Assembly: GCA_023145125.1 (NCBI GenBank)
Contig: JAGLEK010000093.1
Coordinates: 1-8,159 of the forward strand
Source of the DNA: Bacteroidales bacterium
GTDB taxonomy: Bacteria; Bacteroidota; Bacteroidia; Bacteroidales; B18-G4
Direction: 5' to 3'
Length of the DNA stretch: 8,159 bases
Shown here in pieces: positions 1 through 6,918 of this stretch (position 1 is the stretch's first letter; every line of letters starts with the position of its first letter). Made by a program: the position numbers and the translations under genes. Below the pieces are notes generated by a model. That model was given only the letters and a program-made list of their open reading frames with translations, was not told the DNA's origin and searched no databases.

Positions 1-185
1 TTTATGCTCCTGAAAGCCTCATAATATATCAAATATAAGCATCGATATTTCTTAGTAAAGCCATTATCAAATCCGCTCTCATGTTCAATAACCCTTCGCC
101 TCAAATTATTTGTAACACCCACATAAATCACATTTTTATGTTTATTGGTCATTATATAAACGTAAAATTTTTGATCTGGTCGCAT
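1..185 (-). CDS. GIY-YIG nuclease-family protein, N-terminal part (3' end beyond window)
   Basis: Reading the minus strand from the ATG at 185-183 gives 61 codons without a stop, running off the left edge. The protein has the small stand-alone GIY-YIG fold: FYVYIM at residues 7-12 stands for the GIY strand, IYVGVT at 20-25 for the YIG strand, and LRRRVIEH at 28-35 carries the conserved arginine helix. The segment NGFTKKY (41-47) and the following LIYYEAF are typical of the short (about 80-100 aa) GIY-YIG proteins that are multicopy in many Bacteroidota. The family cleaves DNA in homing endonucleases and UvrC, but the role of these short versions is not established. The catalytic glutamate is expected further on and cannot be checked. 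There is no clear Shine-Dalgarno sequence. The gene diverges from the SusC operon and is probably unrelated to it. Confidence 0.85.
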   Translation of the reverse strand, partial: MRPDQKFYVYIMTNKHKNVIYVGVTNNLRRRVIEHESGFDNGFTKKYRCLYLIYYEAFRSI

Positions 186-211
186 TAATAAACAGGCTAA
201 TTTCTTCTAAC

Positions 212-259
212 GGTCATCCCGAATCCTGAGCCAAAGGCGAAGGGTGAGGGACCTCCCGG
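212..259. repeat. Dispersed intergenic repeat with imperfect dyad ends
   Basis: The block starts GGTCATCCCGAATCCTGAGC and ends GGTGAGGGACCTCCCGG. Its outer GGTC (212-215) and GACC (250-253) are complementary, with partial C-rich/G-rich pairing inside. It resembles the 'gtcatcc...gaggga-cctc' class of short non-coding repeats scattered between genes in Bacteroidota and other bacteria. It lies 27 nt upstream of the GIY-YIG start codon. Membership of a repeat family is recalled from general pattern and has not been searched. Confidence 0.5.
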
Positions 260-469
260 CTATTTGCAGGAAGCTGGTTGATACTTACCCTTATCCATTA
301 ATACCCAAAATCAAAAAATGTCACTACTTATTTAAATGAGAAATGACAATAATATGGTACATGTGAAATATAGAATGCCAAATGCAGGCAGGGACAGGCA
401 TATCGCTTGGGATTACTATTGCAAAGGCCAGAAAAAATCTATTCAAATAAATGCGAAGCATTTACCGCC

Positions 470-561
470 CGGGCGCAGTTTGAGCCCCGAGCATCGGGGT
501 GAAAACCTTGTCCGGGGATGTCCTTTTTTTGTTACTTTTTTTGGACAAGCAAAAAAAGTAA
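470..561. repeat. Structured dispersed repeat of Bacteroidota type
   Basis: This GC-rich then T/A-rich block contains two hairpins and a long-range complement. CCCCGA (485-490) pairs with TCGGGG (494-499) around a GCA loop. A 12-bp perfect stem follows at 532-561. CTTGTCC (507-513) is complementary to GGACAAG (543-549), which overlaps the loop of the second hairpin. Very similar blocks occur in many Bacteroidota genomes and are often mis-annotated as small proteins rich in FFVTFFGQAKK-like peptides; that statement is from general knowledge. The function is unknown. It could be a non-autonomous mobile element or a structured RNA. Confidence 0.6.
532..561. repeat. Perfect 12-bp inverted repeat (hairpin)
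   Basis: TTACTTTTTTTG (532-543) and CAAAAAAAGTAA (550-561) are exact reverse complements around a GACAAG loop (544-549). The poly-T run is inside the stem and no separate U-tract follows, so this is not a standard intrinsic terminator for either strand. It is the core of the surrounding structured repeat. Confidence 0.8.
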
Positions 562-579
562 AAAAAAATGTTTTAATAT

Positions 580-607
580 CCGATATCTGATATGCGATAT
601 GCGATAT
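580..607. repeat. 7-bp tandem repeat, four units (GATAT core)
   Basis: Four consecutive heptamers read CCGATAT, CTGATAT, GCGATAT and GCGATAT; only the first two bases of each unit vary. The tract follows the structured repeat by 18 nt. Such seven-base arrays are seen between genes in Bacteroidales and are prone to slippage. No coding or promoter role is apparent. Confidence 0.75.
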
Positions 608-711
608 TCGAAGGGGATAGTCGAGGTCGATATGTATGCTCCCCCGAAGTTCGGCCATTTAAAATTGGAGTTATAATTTAAATTTCTAATTTTAAACGGT
701 TAAATAAAACG

Positions 712-801
712 ATGAAAAAGACAAGATTTTCAGAGACAAAGATTGTTTCTATTCTCAAGAAACAGGAAGCAATAAAAAATGGACGTCTCAGGTCAAAGTG
801 A
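712..801 (+). pseudogene. IS3-family transposase OrfA remnant (N-terminal about 20 residues)
   Basis: The frame starts ATG at 712 and stops at TGA 799-801, giving 29 codons. Its first twenty residues, MKKTRFSETKIVSILKKQEA, match the very recognisable start of IS3-family (IS407-like) OrfA proteins, which open the helix-turn-helix of a protein of about 90-100 residues. After residue 20 the expected VxDICREHGIS-type recognition segment is missing and the sequence becomes unrelated before the stop. No OrfB, DDE motif or convincing terminal inverted repeats are visible nearby. I read it as the dead 5' end of an insertion sequence whose body was deleted. A real 29-aa peptide is unlikely. Confidence 0.75.
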
Positions 802-822
802 CCATATAAGGTCGGAATGCGA

Positions 823-840
823 AGTTCGGAGTTCGGAGTT
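823..840. repeat. 7-bp tandem repeat AGTTCGG, about 2.6 units
   Basis: Two exact AGTTCGG units (823-829, 830-836) are followed by AGTT. A further single unit lies at 648-654, and the 10-mer CGAAGTTCGG is shared by 645-654 and 820-829. The two copies bracket the IS3 OrfA remnant. The period equals that of the GATAT array at 580-607. Confidence 0.65.
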
Positions 841-948
841 ATTTTACTTCTATTTTAAAAAGTCCTTAATGCATAATATTATCTAACTATATATATAAGC
901 ACTTGCATTTCAACTGTTAACAAGTTAATCATGTTTTTAGATCAATTA

Positions 949-980
949 CTTGCTAAGCATTTGATAATTCATTACATTTG
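949..980 (+). promoter_or_regulatory. Candidate Bacteroidota sigma-ABfr promoter for the susCD operon
   Basis: TACATTTG at 973-980 fits the Bacteroidota -7 consensus TAnnTTTG exactly, and CTTG at 949-952, 20 nt upstream, matches three of four bases of the -33 TTTG box. Transcription would begin near 986-988, leaving a leader of roughly 100 nt before the susC ATG. The surrounding DNA is AT-rich and contains chance matches, so this is a prediction from consensus only. Confidence 0.4.
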
Positions 981-1085
981 TTTTACATGATTAAAGTTCT
1001 GTGATTTTGGCATTGGTGTAAGAGACTTTATTGTGGCCTTCAGGAGCAGTAAATTATAAGTATACATACATAATAGAGGATTATT

Positions 1086-4000
1086 ATGAAAACTCCCTAC
1101 AAGGAACTTGCTCTTATATTGTTGATATTTACATTTAACCTTTCTGCTTTTTCACAGACAATTACAGGAAAGATAATCGACGAGGAAGGCTTTGAATTGC
1201 CCGGTGTTTCTATATATCTCGAAGGGACCACCATTGGTACCACTTCAGATGTTTTTGGAGCATATACCCTGATTATAAATGAAGGTGAGGTTGCCGGTGA
1301 TTCCCTGACCATAATATATTCTTTCATAAGTTTCAGTTCTCAGGAATTACGGATTCCCATGAACCCGGAAATGATCATAACACATGATATCGTACTACTT
1401 GAAGAAGTTGAAATGTTGCAGGAGGTGGTCGTGATTGGCTATGGCGTACAAAAGAAAAGCGATATTACCGGGGCCATTTCTACGATAAAACCCCAGGAAA
1501 TAACAAGCCTGCCTGTAACCAGTATTGACCAGGTTATGCAGGGAAGGGCTGCCGGGGTGCAGGTAAGCCAGACTACCGGTGCACCGGGCGAAGGCATCAA
1601 GGTAAGGATCAGAGGCCTTGGTACCATTAATAATAATGATCCTTTATATATTGTCGATGGTGTTCCAACGAAGGACGTTACCGGAATACTAAACAGCGAG
1701 GATATCGAATCCATGACTATCCTTAAGGATGCTGCCTCTGCTGCAATATACGGGGCCAGGGCAGGTAATGGTGTTATCATCATTGAAACCAAAAAAGGCC
1801 AGGCAGGTAAGACACGCTTCAGTTTCAATACTTATGCAGGGATACAAACACATGGCCGCCTGACACCAATGTGTAACACAGATCAATACATAGAGCTATA
1901 TAATGAAGCCGCCCAGGCAGATGGTAACCATGAACCCATTCCGGATGATATAAGGCCGCAGCTATCCAACACAAATTGGCTCAACGAGGTCTTCCGCCCG
2001 GCTGTTATGCAAAATTATCAGTTAACCATCAGTGGAGGTGATGAAAAGTCCAGATTTCTGATAGGAGGTGGGTATCAGAGCCAACAAGGGATTATTCTTA
2101 ACTCTGATTATGAAAGGTTAAATTTCAGGACATCCATTAATACAGAGTTGGCAGAATGGGTTAATGTTGGTAGCAACTTAACCTTTTCGTATTCCAACCG
2201 GGATATTATTGGTGCTTCGGGTGACGGCTATGGAGGTAATGGCGGTAGCGTTATCAGGTATGCTTTCTTCAGAACACCTCCGGTACCTGTATACGAATCT
2301 AGTGGTGAGTACAGCGACCTCCCTATGTTTGAAGGTTATGATCGTGCCAAGTTGAATACATGGTTTGGTGATGGATATAATCCTGTAGGACTGGCTAATA
2401 AATACGACTGGACTGCAAAAACATATCGCTTATTTGGAAATTTCTTTGCTGACTTTAAAATAACCGAAGGATTGAAATTTCGTTCCGATTTTGGTGTCAA
2501 CATGGCACTTATAGATGAAAAACGTTTTAACGAAAACTGGGGTACCGATGATAGGATCAACAGCCCTAACTCTATGACCAAAGGGATCGGCCAGGCTTTT
2601 ACATGGAATTGGACAAATACGCTTAATTATGTAAAGACATTCAACGAAAAACATAACACCTCCTTCCTGCTGGGTGTGGAGGCAATTAAAAACAACTTTC
2701 ATGAACAGGTAGGAACAGACAGGGATTTTGCAGACCAATCGGCTAACCTGCGCTACCTTGGCAATGGATTGTCTCTTTATAAGGGAGCTGATGAAAGACA
2801 AACCGGCTGGTCATTGCTTTCAGGCTTTGCACGTGTAAATTATAATTATAACTATAAATATATTATTGAAGGTGTTGTCAGAACAGATGGTTCTTCCAGG
2901 TTTACTCCTGAGAACAGATGGGGCGTTTTCTATTCAGGATCCATAGGATGGAGCATGCATAATGAAAATTTCCTCAAGAATGCTAATTGGCTGTCACAGC
3001 TTAAGCCCAGGCTTAGTATCGGACAAACAGGCAATCAGGAGATAGGCCTGTATAATTATGCTTCCATAATCGGATCAGGATATAATTATCCCCTGGGAGG
3101 ATATCCAAACAATGGCTATACTGTTACGTCTTTTGGTAATATAAATACAACATGGGAAACGACAACCACATATGATATAGGCCTCGATATGGCATTCTTC
3201 GATAACAGGCTTAGCGTGATAACTGATTATTACTGGCGTTATACTGATGATATGCTTATTCCCGTGCCTCTGCCTCCCAGCGGTGGAAGTGCAAATCCTC
3301 CTTTTGTCAATGCAGGCAGGGTGTTGAATCGTGGCTTTGAGCTGGAAATTTTCTGGAGGGAGATAAAAGAGAAATTCAAATACGAAATTGGCGGAAACTT
3401 TTCTACCCTCTATAATGAGGTCTTATCCTTAAGCGGTGGCCGGCCGATCCCTGCAGGAAGGATAGATAATGGAGTTTTTGCTACTTTAACGGAAGAGGGG
3501 CATCCTATCGGGTCTTTCTACTTATATGAAATGGATGGAATATTTCAGAATGAACTGGAAATCTTTTCCAGTGCCTACCAGGGACCCAATATTGAACCAG
3601 GTGACGTAAAATTCAAGGACCAGAATGGTGATGGCGTTATTGATGAAAAGGACAGAAAACATGTAGGCTCTGCGATACCAAAATTCACTTATGGACTGAC
3701 ATGCAATTTTTCATATTTTAATTTCGATCTCTCTTTGTTCTTTCAGGGAGTTGCAGGTAACTATTACTATATGCAGATCAATCAGGATATTGAAGGCTTT
3801 TACAGGGGATTTAATATAACAGAGAGGATGTATGATAATCGTTGGACAGGAGAGGGATCAACTAACGAATACCCAAGGGTATCATGGGTCGGAGCATCCA
3901 ACAACAAGAAGGCTTCAACAAGGTTCCTGGAGTCTGCAAGCTATTTTCGCTTTAAGAATGTAATGCTTGGCTATAATTTCATTATCCGAGAAACTTCTGC

Positions 4001-4199
4001 ACTGGAAAGCATTCGTGTATATTTCAGCGTACAGAATGCCTTTACCATCACGAAGTACCCCGGCCTGGATCCGGAAATGTATGAAAGTAATAACCTGAAC
4101 AGTGAAAGTACCAGGAATGCAGACCTTGCTGCAGGTATTGACTGGGGGACTTATCCAGCTCCAAGGATTTATACAATAGGTTTTAATCTTAACTTTTAG
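1086..4199 (+). CDS. susC: SusC/RagA-family TonB-dependent outer-membrane transporter
   Basis: This 1037-aa protein is full length for the family. It imports oligosaccharides or other large nutrients across the outer membrane, driven by TonB and working with its SusD partner. A signal peptide occupies residues 1-23 (AFS before Q24). A carboxypeptidase-D-regulatory-like beta domain follows at about 25-105 (TITGKIIDEEG, LPGVSIYLEGT). The EVVVIGYG motif is at 113-120, the plug at about 120-240 (GRAAGVQV, DPLYIVDGVP, LKDAASAAIYG from 213), and the remainder is a beta-barrel ending in an aromatic residue (GFNLNF). An EF-hand-like loop, DQNGDGVIDEKD, lies at 845-856. There is no N-terminal STN domain, so FecR/anti-sigma signalling through this protein is not expected. 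The start is supported by AGAGGA five bases upstream. susD follows after 12 nt. The symbol denotes family, not starch specificity; the substrate is unknown. Confidence 0.96.
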   Translation: MKTPYKELALILLIFTFNLSAFSQTITGKIIDEEGFELPGVSIYLEGTTIGTTSDVFGAYTLIINEGEVAGDSLTIIYSFISFSSQELRIPMNPEMIITHDIVLLEEVEMLQEVVVIGYGVQKKSDITGAISTIKPQEITSLPVTSIDQVMQGRAAGVQVSQTTGAPGEGIKVRIRGLGTINNNDPLYIVDGVPTKDVTGILNSEDIESMTILKDAASAAIYGARAGNGVIIIETKKGQAGKTRFSFNTYAGIQTHGRLTPMCNTDQYIELYNEAAQADGNHEPIPDDIRPQLSNTNWLNEVFRPAVMQNYQLTISGGDEKSRFLIGGGYQSQQGIILNSDYERLNFRTSINTELAEWVNVGSNLTFSYSNRDIIGASGDGYGGNGGSVIRYAFFRTPPVPVYESSGEYSDLPMFEGYDRAKLNTWFGDGYNPVGLANKYDWTAKTYRLFGNFFADFKITEGLKFRSDFGVNMALIDEKRFNENWGTDDRINSPNSMTKGIGQAFTWNWTNTLNYVKTFNEKHNTSFLLGVEAIKNNFHEQVGTDRDFADQSANLRYLGNGLSLYKGADERQTGWSLLSGFARVNYNYNYKYIIEGVVRTDGSSRFTPENRWGVFYSGSIGWSMHNENFLKNANWLSQLKPRLSIGQTGNQEIGLYNYASIIGSGYNYPLGGYPNNGYTVTSFGNINTTWETTTTYDIGLDMAFFDNRLSVITDYYWRYTDDMLIPVPLPPSGGSANPPFVNAGRVLNRGFELEIFWREIKEKFKYEIGGNFSTLYNEVLSLSGGRPIPAGRIDNGVFATLTEEGHPIGSFYLYEMDGIFQNELEIFSSAYQGPNIEPGDVKFKDQNGDGVIDEKDRKHVGSAIPKFTYGLTCNFSYFNFDLSLFFQGVAGNYYYMQINQDIEGFYRGFNITERMYDNRWTGEGSTNEYPRVSWVGASNNKKASTRFLESASYFRFKNVMLGYNFIIRETSALESIRVYFSVQNAFTITKYPGLDPEMYESNNLNSESTRNADLAAGIDWGTYPAPRIYTIGFNLNF

Positions 4200-4211
4200 T
4201 CCTGGAAATAA

Positions 4212-5717
4212 ATGATCATGAGAAAATACAAATATATAACAGTCTTAATTGTCCTTTCGTTAGCAGTTTCATTTTCCGCTTGTAAGAAGTTCCTGGATGA
4301 GGAATTAAAAGGACAACGTGCCGATGTGCAGTTCTTCGAGTCGGCTGAGGATGCCGAATTATACCTGACAAGTATTTATAATGTCCTGTCCTTTGCTGAT
4401 GCTGATAATCGAATCTGGGTATTTGGCGATATTGCTTCCGACGATGCCGCAAAAGGCGGTATTCCCGGCGACCAGGCAGATATTGGAAGGATAGATGATT
4501 TTGATCTTACCACCGATAATGGGAACCTTGAAACAGTCTGGGAGATCTACTACGAAGGAGTTTCCAGGGCCAACAAATTGCTTGACAATATTGACAACAT
4601 CAATATGGATGCAGAAAGAAAGAGCGAGATCACCGGTGAGGCAAAATTCCTGAGAGCCTACTATTATTACTGGCTTACAAGTATTTTCGGCAATATTCCT
4701 GTTCATATAACTACACCTACACCTGCAGAAACACAAAAACCTGCAACCCCTGTTGGGGATATCAGGGCAAATGTTATTATACCTGACCTGCAGGATGCTG
4801 TAAACCGTTTACCGGAAACATTTACGGGCCCTGATCTTGGCAGGCCAACAAAATATGCTGCATTGGCCCTACTTGGGAAAATGTATCTTTTCCAGGAACA
4901 ATGGCAGGAAGCGGAAGGTGCTTTTCAGGAAATTGTTGGCTCAGGCCTGTATGACCTTTCCTTATTATATATGGATAATTTTGAGGTAACTACCAAAAAT
5001 AATGAGGAAACGATATTTGCGGTACAGCATCTTGAGGGTCAGAATCCATGGCTGGGAAACAGGCTAAACCAGTGGTTTGCCCCAAGGAGTGAAAATGGTT
5101 ATGGATTTGATGTACCAACACAAAGTTTTGTCGATGAATTTGAAATGACACAGGATAGTGTTTATGATCCCCGCCTGGATTATACCGTTGGCAGGGAAGG
5201 ACACACCTGGTTCAGTGATACGGTCATGTTTGACCCGGAATGGTCACCGACAGGCTATATGCAAAAGAAATATCTGCAGCCTTTATCTGAGGTTCCCAAG
5301 GAACTGAAAGCTGACGGGGAATTAAATTATGTGTATATTCGCTATGCGGATGTCTTGTTAATGTTGGCGGAAGCCATAAATGAACAGGGAGGTGGAGGCG
5401 CCCAGCAATATGTTAATATGGTAAGAAAACGTTCCAGGGATTCCTATCTCTATGATGAAAATTTGCCCGGTTACGGTACTATCCCACCCGGATTGTTGCC
5501 GGATGTTCCTGCCGGCGGGCAAAATGAGATCAGGAAAGCAATTCGCCATGAACGGAGGGTTGAGCTGGGATTTGAATTCCACCGCTATTTTGATGTGATC
5601 AGATATGGCCCCGACTATGCATATGATGCTTTGCAAGACAAGGTGAACTTTAATTATGAGGAAAATAAGCATTTTCCAATACCGCAAAGCGAACTGGATA
5701 CGAATCATGAATTGTAA
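4212..5717 (+). CDS. susD: SusD/RagB-family surface glycan-binding lipoprotein
   Basis: This 501-aa protein is the lid and binding partner of the SusC barrel on the cell surface. A lipoprotein signal ends in FSAC with the acylated cysteine at C24, followed by KKFLDEE. The N-terminal SusD-like region includes FFESAEDAELYLTSIYN. The TPR-like core carries FLRAYYYYWL at 146-155. The C-terminal RagB/SusD region has YIRYADVLLMLAEA at 375-388 and RHERRVELGFEFHRYFDV at 445-462. The final motif FPIPQSELDTNHEL ends at a TAA, several residues short of the usual NPxLxQNPGY-like tail. Two in-frame ATGs (4212 and 4218) are possible starts; 4212 is 5 nt from a GGA and 4218 is 11 nt from it, so the choice is uncertain by two residues. 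The 12-nt gap to susC implies cotranscription. Ligand specificity cannot be read from the sequence. Confidence 0.96.
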   Translation: MIMRKYKYITVLIVLSLAVSFSACKKFLDEELKGQRADVQFFESAEDAELYLTSIYNVLSFADADNRIWVFGDIASDDAAKGGIPGDQADIGRIDDFDLTTDNGNLETVWEIYYEGVSRANKLLDNIDNINMDAERKSEITGEAKFLRAYYYYWLTSIFGNIPVHITTPTPAETQKPATPVGDIRANVIIPDLQDAVNRLPETFTGPDLGRPTKYAALALLGKMYLFQEQWQEAEGAFQEIVGSGLYDLSLLYMDNFEVTTKNNEETIFAVQHLEGQNPWLGNRLNQWFAPRSENGYGFDVPTQSFVDEFEMTQDSVYDPRLDYTVGREGHTWFSDTVMFDPEWSPTGYMQKKYLQPLSEVPKELKADGELNYVYIRYADVLLMLAEAINEQGGGGAQQYVNMVRKRSRDSYLYDENLPGYGTIPPGLLPDVPAGGQNEIRKAIRHERRVELGFEFHRYFDVIRYGPDYAYDALQDKVNFNYEENKHFPIPQSELDTNHEL

Positions 5718-5771
5718 AACTTATAATTCACTATTAATAATTAACAAAGTCTAAATTTAAAACGTAATGCT

Positions 5772-6848
5772 ATGAAAAAAATGAAGTACTTAACATGGTT
5801 TCTGATCGTGCCATTGATGGCAGGCATGATCCTCACTAACTGTAAAAAGGATGATGATCCACCACCTCCAACACCAACCGATTTTACTGTCCTTGATGCC
5901 TTGATTGTAGAAGCTCAGGCTTTGCATGACGGTGCAACAGAGGGGACAGCTATTGGAGAGTATGAAGCGGGCTCAAAAGTTGTCCTGCAAACTGCTATTG
6001 ATGCTGCTAAAGCAATTCGTAGTACTCCTGGTGCCACTCAGGCACAAGCAGATGCCACAGTTGTAAACCTCCAGGCTGCAATGGATGAGTTTGAGTCTAA
6101 GAAGATCACTGAGATTGCTCCTGAAAACCTTATTGCAAACTGGCTGTTTAATGGCGATGCGACTGATGCATCAGGTAATGGCCACCATGGAGTTTTAGAG
6201 GCTGGACATGTAAATTGGGGTGCCGGTGTAGTGGTCCCTACCGAAGACCGTTTTGGCAATGCTGAATATGCCTATAGGTTTGAAGATGGCGGAAATATTG
6301 TAATCTCTCAGGATCCTTCATTGAATCCTCCAGATCTTACAATTGTGACCTGGATCAATCTTTATGATACATGGGCTCACAGTTATTTTATCTCTAATGA
6401 CATCTGGAATTGCTGGAAGTTCCAGATTCAGGATGCCAACAAACCCTTCTTTACACGTAAAATATTAAAAGATGACGGCTCAGGAGAAAATGCATGGATT
6501 GATAAGGATGCCAACACCGGTATACTTGAAAATGGTGTATGGACTCATATTGCCATGACTTTCAAAAGCGGTGAAATGGTATTTTATGTTAATGGAGTGG
6601 AAGCTATGTTCTGGGATGACTTCCCGACAGGCACACCGGTTGATCCAAATCCGCTGGTTGACATTTGTATTGGCCAGGCGCTTCCAACAGGTGTCTATAC
6701 AGATATACCAGATGATCCATACGAGTGGAAGGAATGGCTGGGATTCCTGAAAGGTTCTCTTGATGATCTGAAAATGTATAACATCGTTCTTACTGGTACT
6801 CAGGTGAATCAAATTTATACCTGGGAAGTAGCCAACGTTGTTGAATAA
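5772..6848 (+). CDS. LamG/ConA-like lipoprotein, putative surface glycan-binding protein
   Basis: This 358-aa lipoprotein has a signal peptide ending LTNC (C24) followed by KKDDDPPPP, an acidic surface-export-like signal and a proline linker. Residues about 38-107 form a FIVAR-like helical module with its spaced pattern (LDALIVEAQ, GEYEAGSK, LQTAIDAAKA, LQAAMDEF). Residues about 118-350 form a LamG/concanavalin-A-like jelly roll: LIANWLFNGDATDASGNGHHG opens it, WTHIAMTF and MVFYVNGVE lie in the middle, and GSLDDLKMYN at 328-337 closes it. No glycosidase catalytic motif is evident. Its place 54 nt after susD, before a terminator, is that of SusE/F-type surface glycan-binding proteins, so binding the polysaccharide ahead of SusCD is the likely role. 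An ATG at 5767 opens a two-codon frame and is ignored; 5772 gives the complete signal peptide. An adhesin role is a less likely alternative. Confidence 0.88.
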   Translation: MKKMKYLTWFLIVPLMAGMILTNCKKDDDPPPPTPTDFTVLDALIVEAQALHDGATEGTAIGEYEAGSKVVLQTAIDAAKAIRSTPGATQAQADATVVNLQAAMDEFESKKITEIAPENLIANWLFNGDATDASGNGHHGVLEAGHVNWGAGVVVPTEDRFGNAEYAYRFEDGGNIVISQDPSLNPPDLTIVTWINLYDTWAHSYFISNDIWNCWKFQIQDANKPFFTRKILKDDGSGENAWIDKDANTGILENGVWTHIAMTFKSGEMVFYVNGVEAMFWDDFPTGTPVDPNPLVDICIGQALPTGVYTDIPDDPYEWKEWLGFLKGSLDDLKMYNIVLTGTQVNQIYTWEVANVVE

Positions 6849-6864
6849 CTAAATAGAATCCTAT

Positions 6865-6914
6865 AAAAAAGGCTGTCTGAATTATTATTTGATTTTATGA
6901 CAGCCTTTTTTTTT
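6865..6914 (+). terminator. Strong intrinsic terminator after the susCD-LamG operon
   Basis: AAAAAAGGCTGTC (6865-6877) pairs perfectly over 13 bp with GACAGCCTTTTTT (6899-6911) around a 21-nt AT-rich loop, and the T-run continues to 6914 (nine Ts). It starts 16 nt after the LamG stop codon. The A-run on the left arm means it could also work in the opposite direction. Its T-tract ends four bases before the ATG of the next gene, which is unusual. Confidence 0.88.
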
Positions 6915-6918
6915 CATT

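Larger units (their letters stand above)
186..1085. other. Gene-poor intergenic zone with repeats and transposase debris
   Basis: Nine hundred bases separate the GIY-YIG gene from susC, and I see no intact gene in them on either strand. They hold a dispersed repeat with weak dyad ends, a strongly structured repeat, two 7-bp tandem repeats, a 29-codon IS3 OrfA remnant and, in the last 240 bases, AT-rich sequence with a candidate susC promoter. Short open frames through the structured repeat (336-590 plus, 658-443 minus) are low-complexity translations of the repeat and not credible proteins. The accumulation of fragments suggests a tolerated insertion zone at the edge of the glycan-uptake locus. 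Confidence 0.7.

Noticed and set aside
532..561. Hairpin as an intrinsic terminator
   Set aside because: The T-run forms one arm of the stem instead of following it, and no gene ends nearby on either strand.
336..590. 84-codon plus-strand open frame
   Set aside because: Its second half is a translation of the structured repeat (low-complexity FFVTFFGQAKK segment), and there is no domain, signal or ribosome-binding sequence.
580..607. CRISPR-like array
   Set aside because: The units are 7 bp and directly abutting, with no spacers; this is a simple tandem repeat.
443..658. 71-codon minus-strand open frame
   Set aside because: It is also a read-through of the hairpin repeat and the GATAT heptamer array; peptides like this are common false annotations in Bacteroidota.
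658..696. Inverted repeat TTTAAAATT / AATTTTAAA upstream of the IS3 remnant, as a transposon end or hairpin
   Set aside because: Both arms are almost pure A/T in an A/T-rich stretch, and they do not resemble IS3-family terminal repeats.
791..803. GGTCA-AAG-TGACC small inverted repeat as an operator or a transposon end
   Set aside because: It has only a five-base stem, lies inside decayed transposase sequence and is far from the susC promoter.
1439..1828. Antisense open frames within susC (for example the 129-codon frame here)
   Set aside because: It is a mirror of the plug-domain coding sequence and has no independent support.
5718..5771. Separate promoter for the LamG gene (TAAATTTA at 5752-5759)
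   Set aside because: The last base misses the -7 consensus and there is no TTTG box about 20 nt upstream; cotranscription with susCD is simpler.
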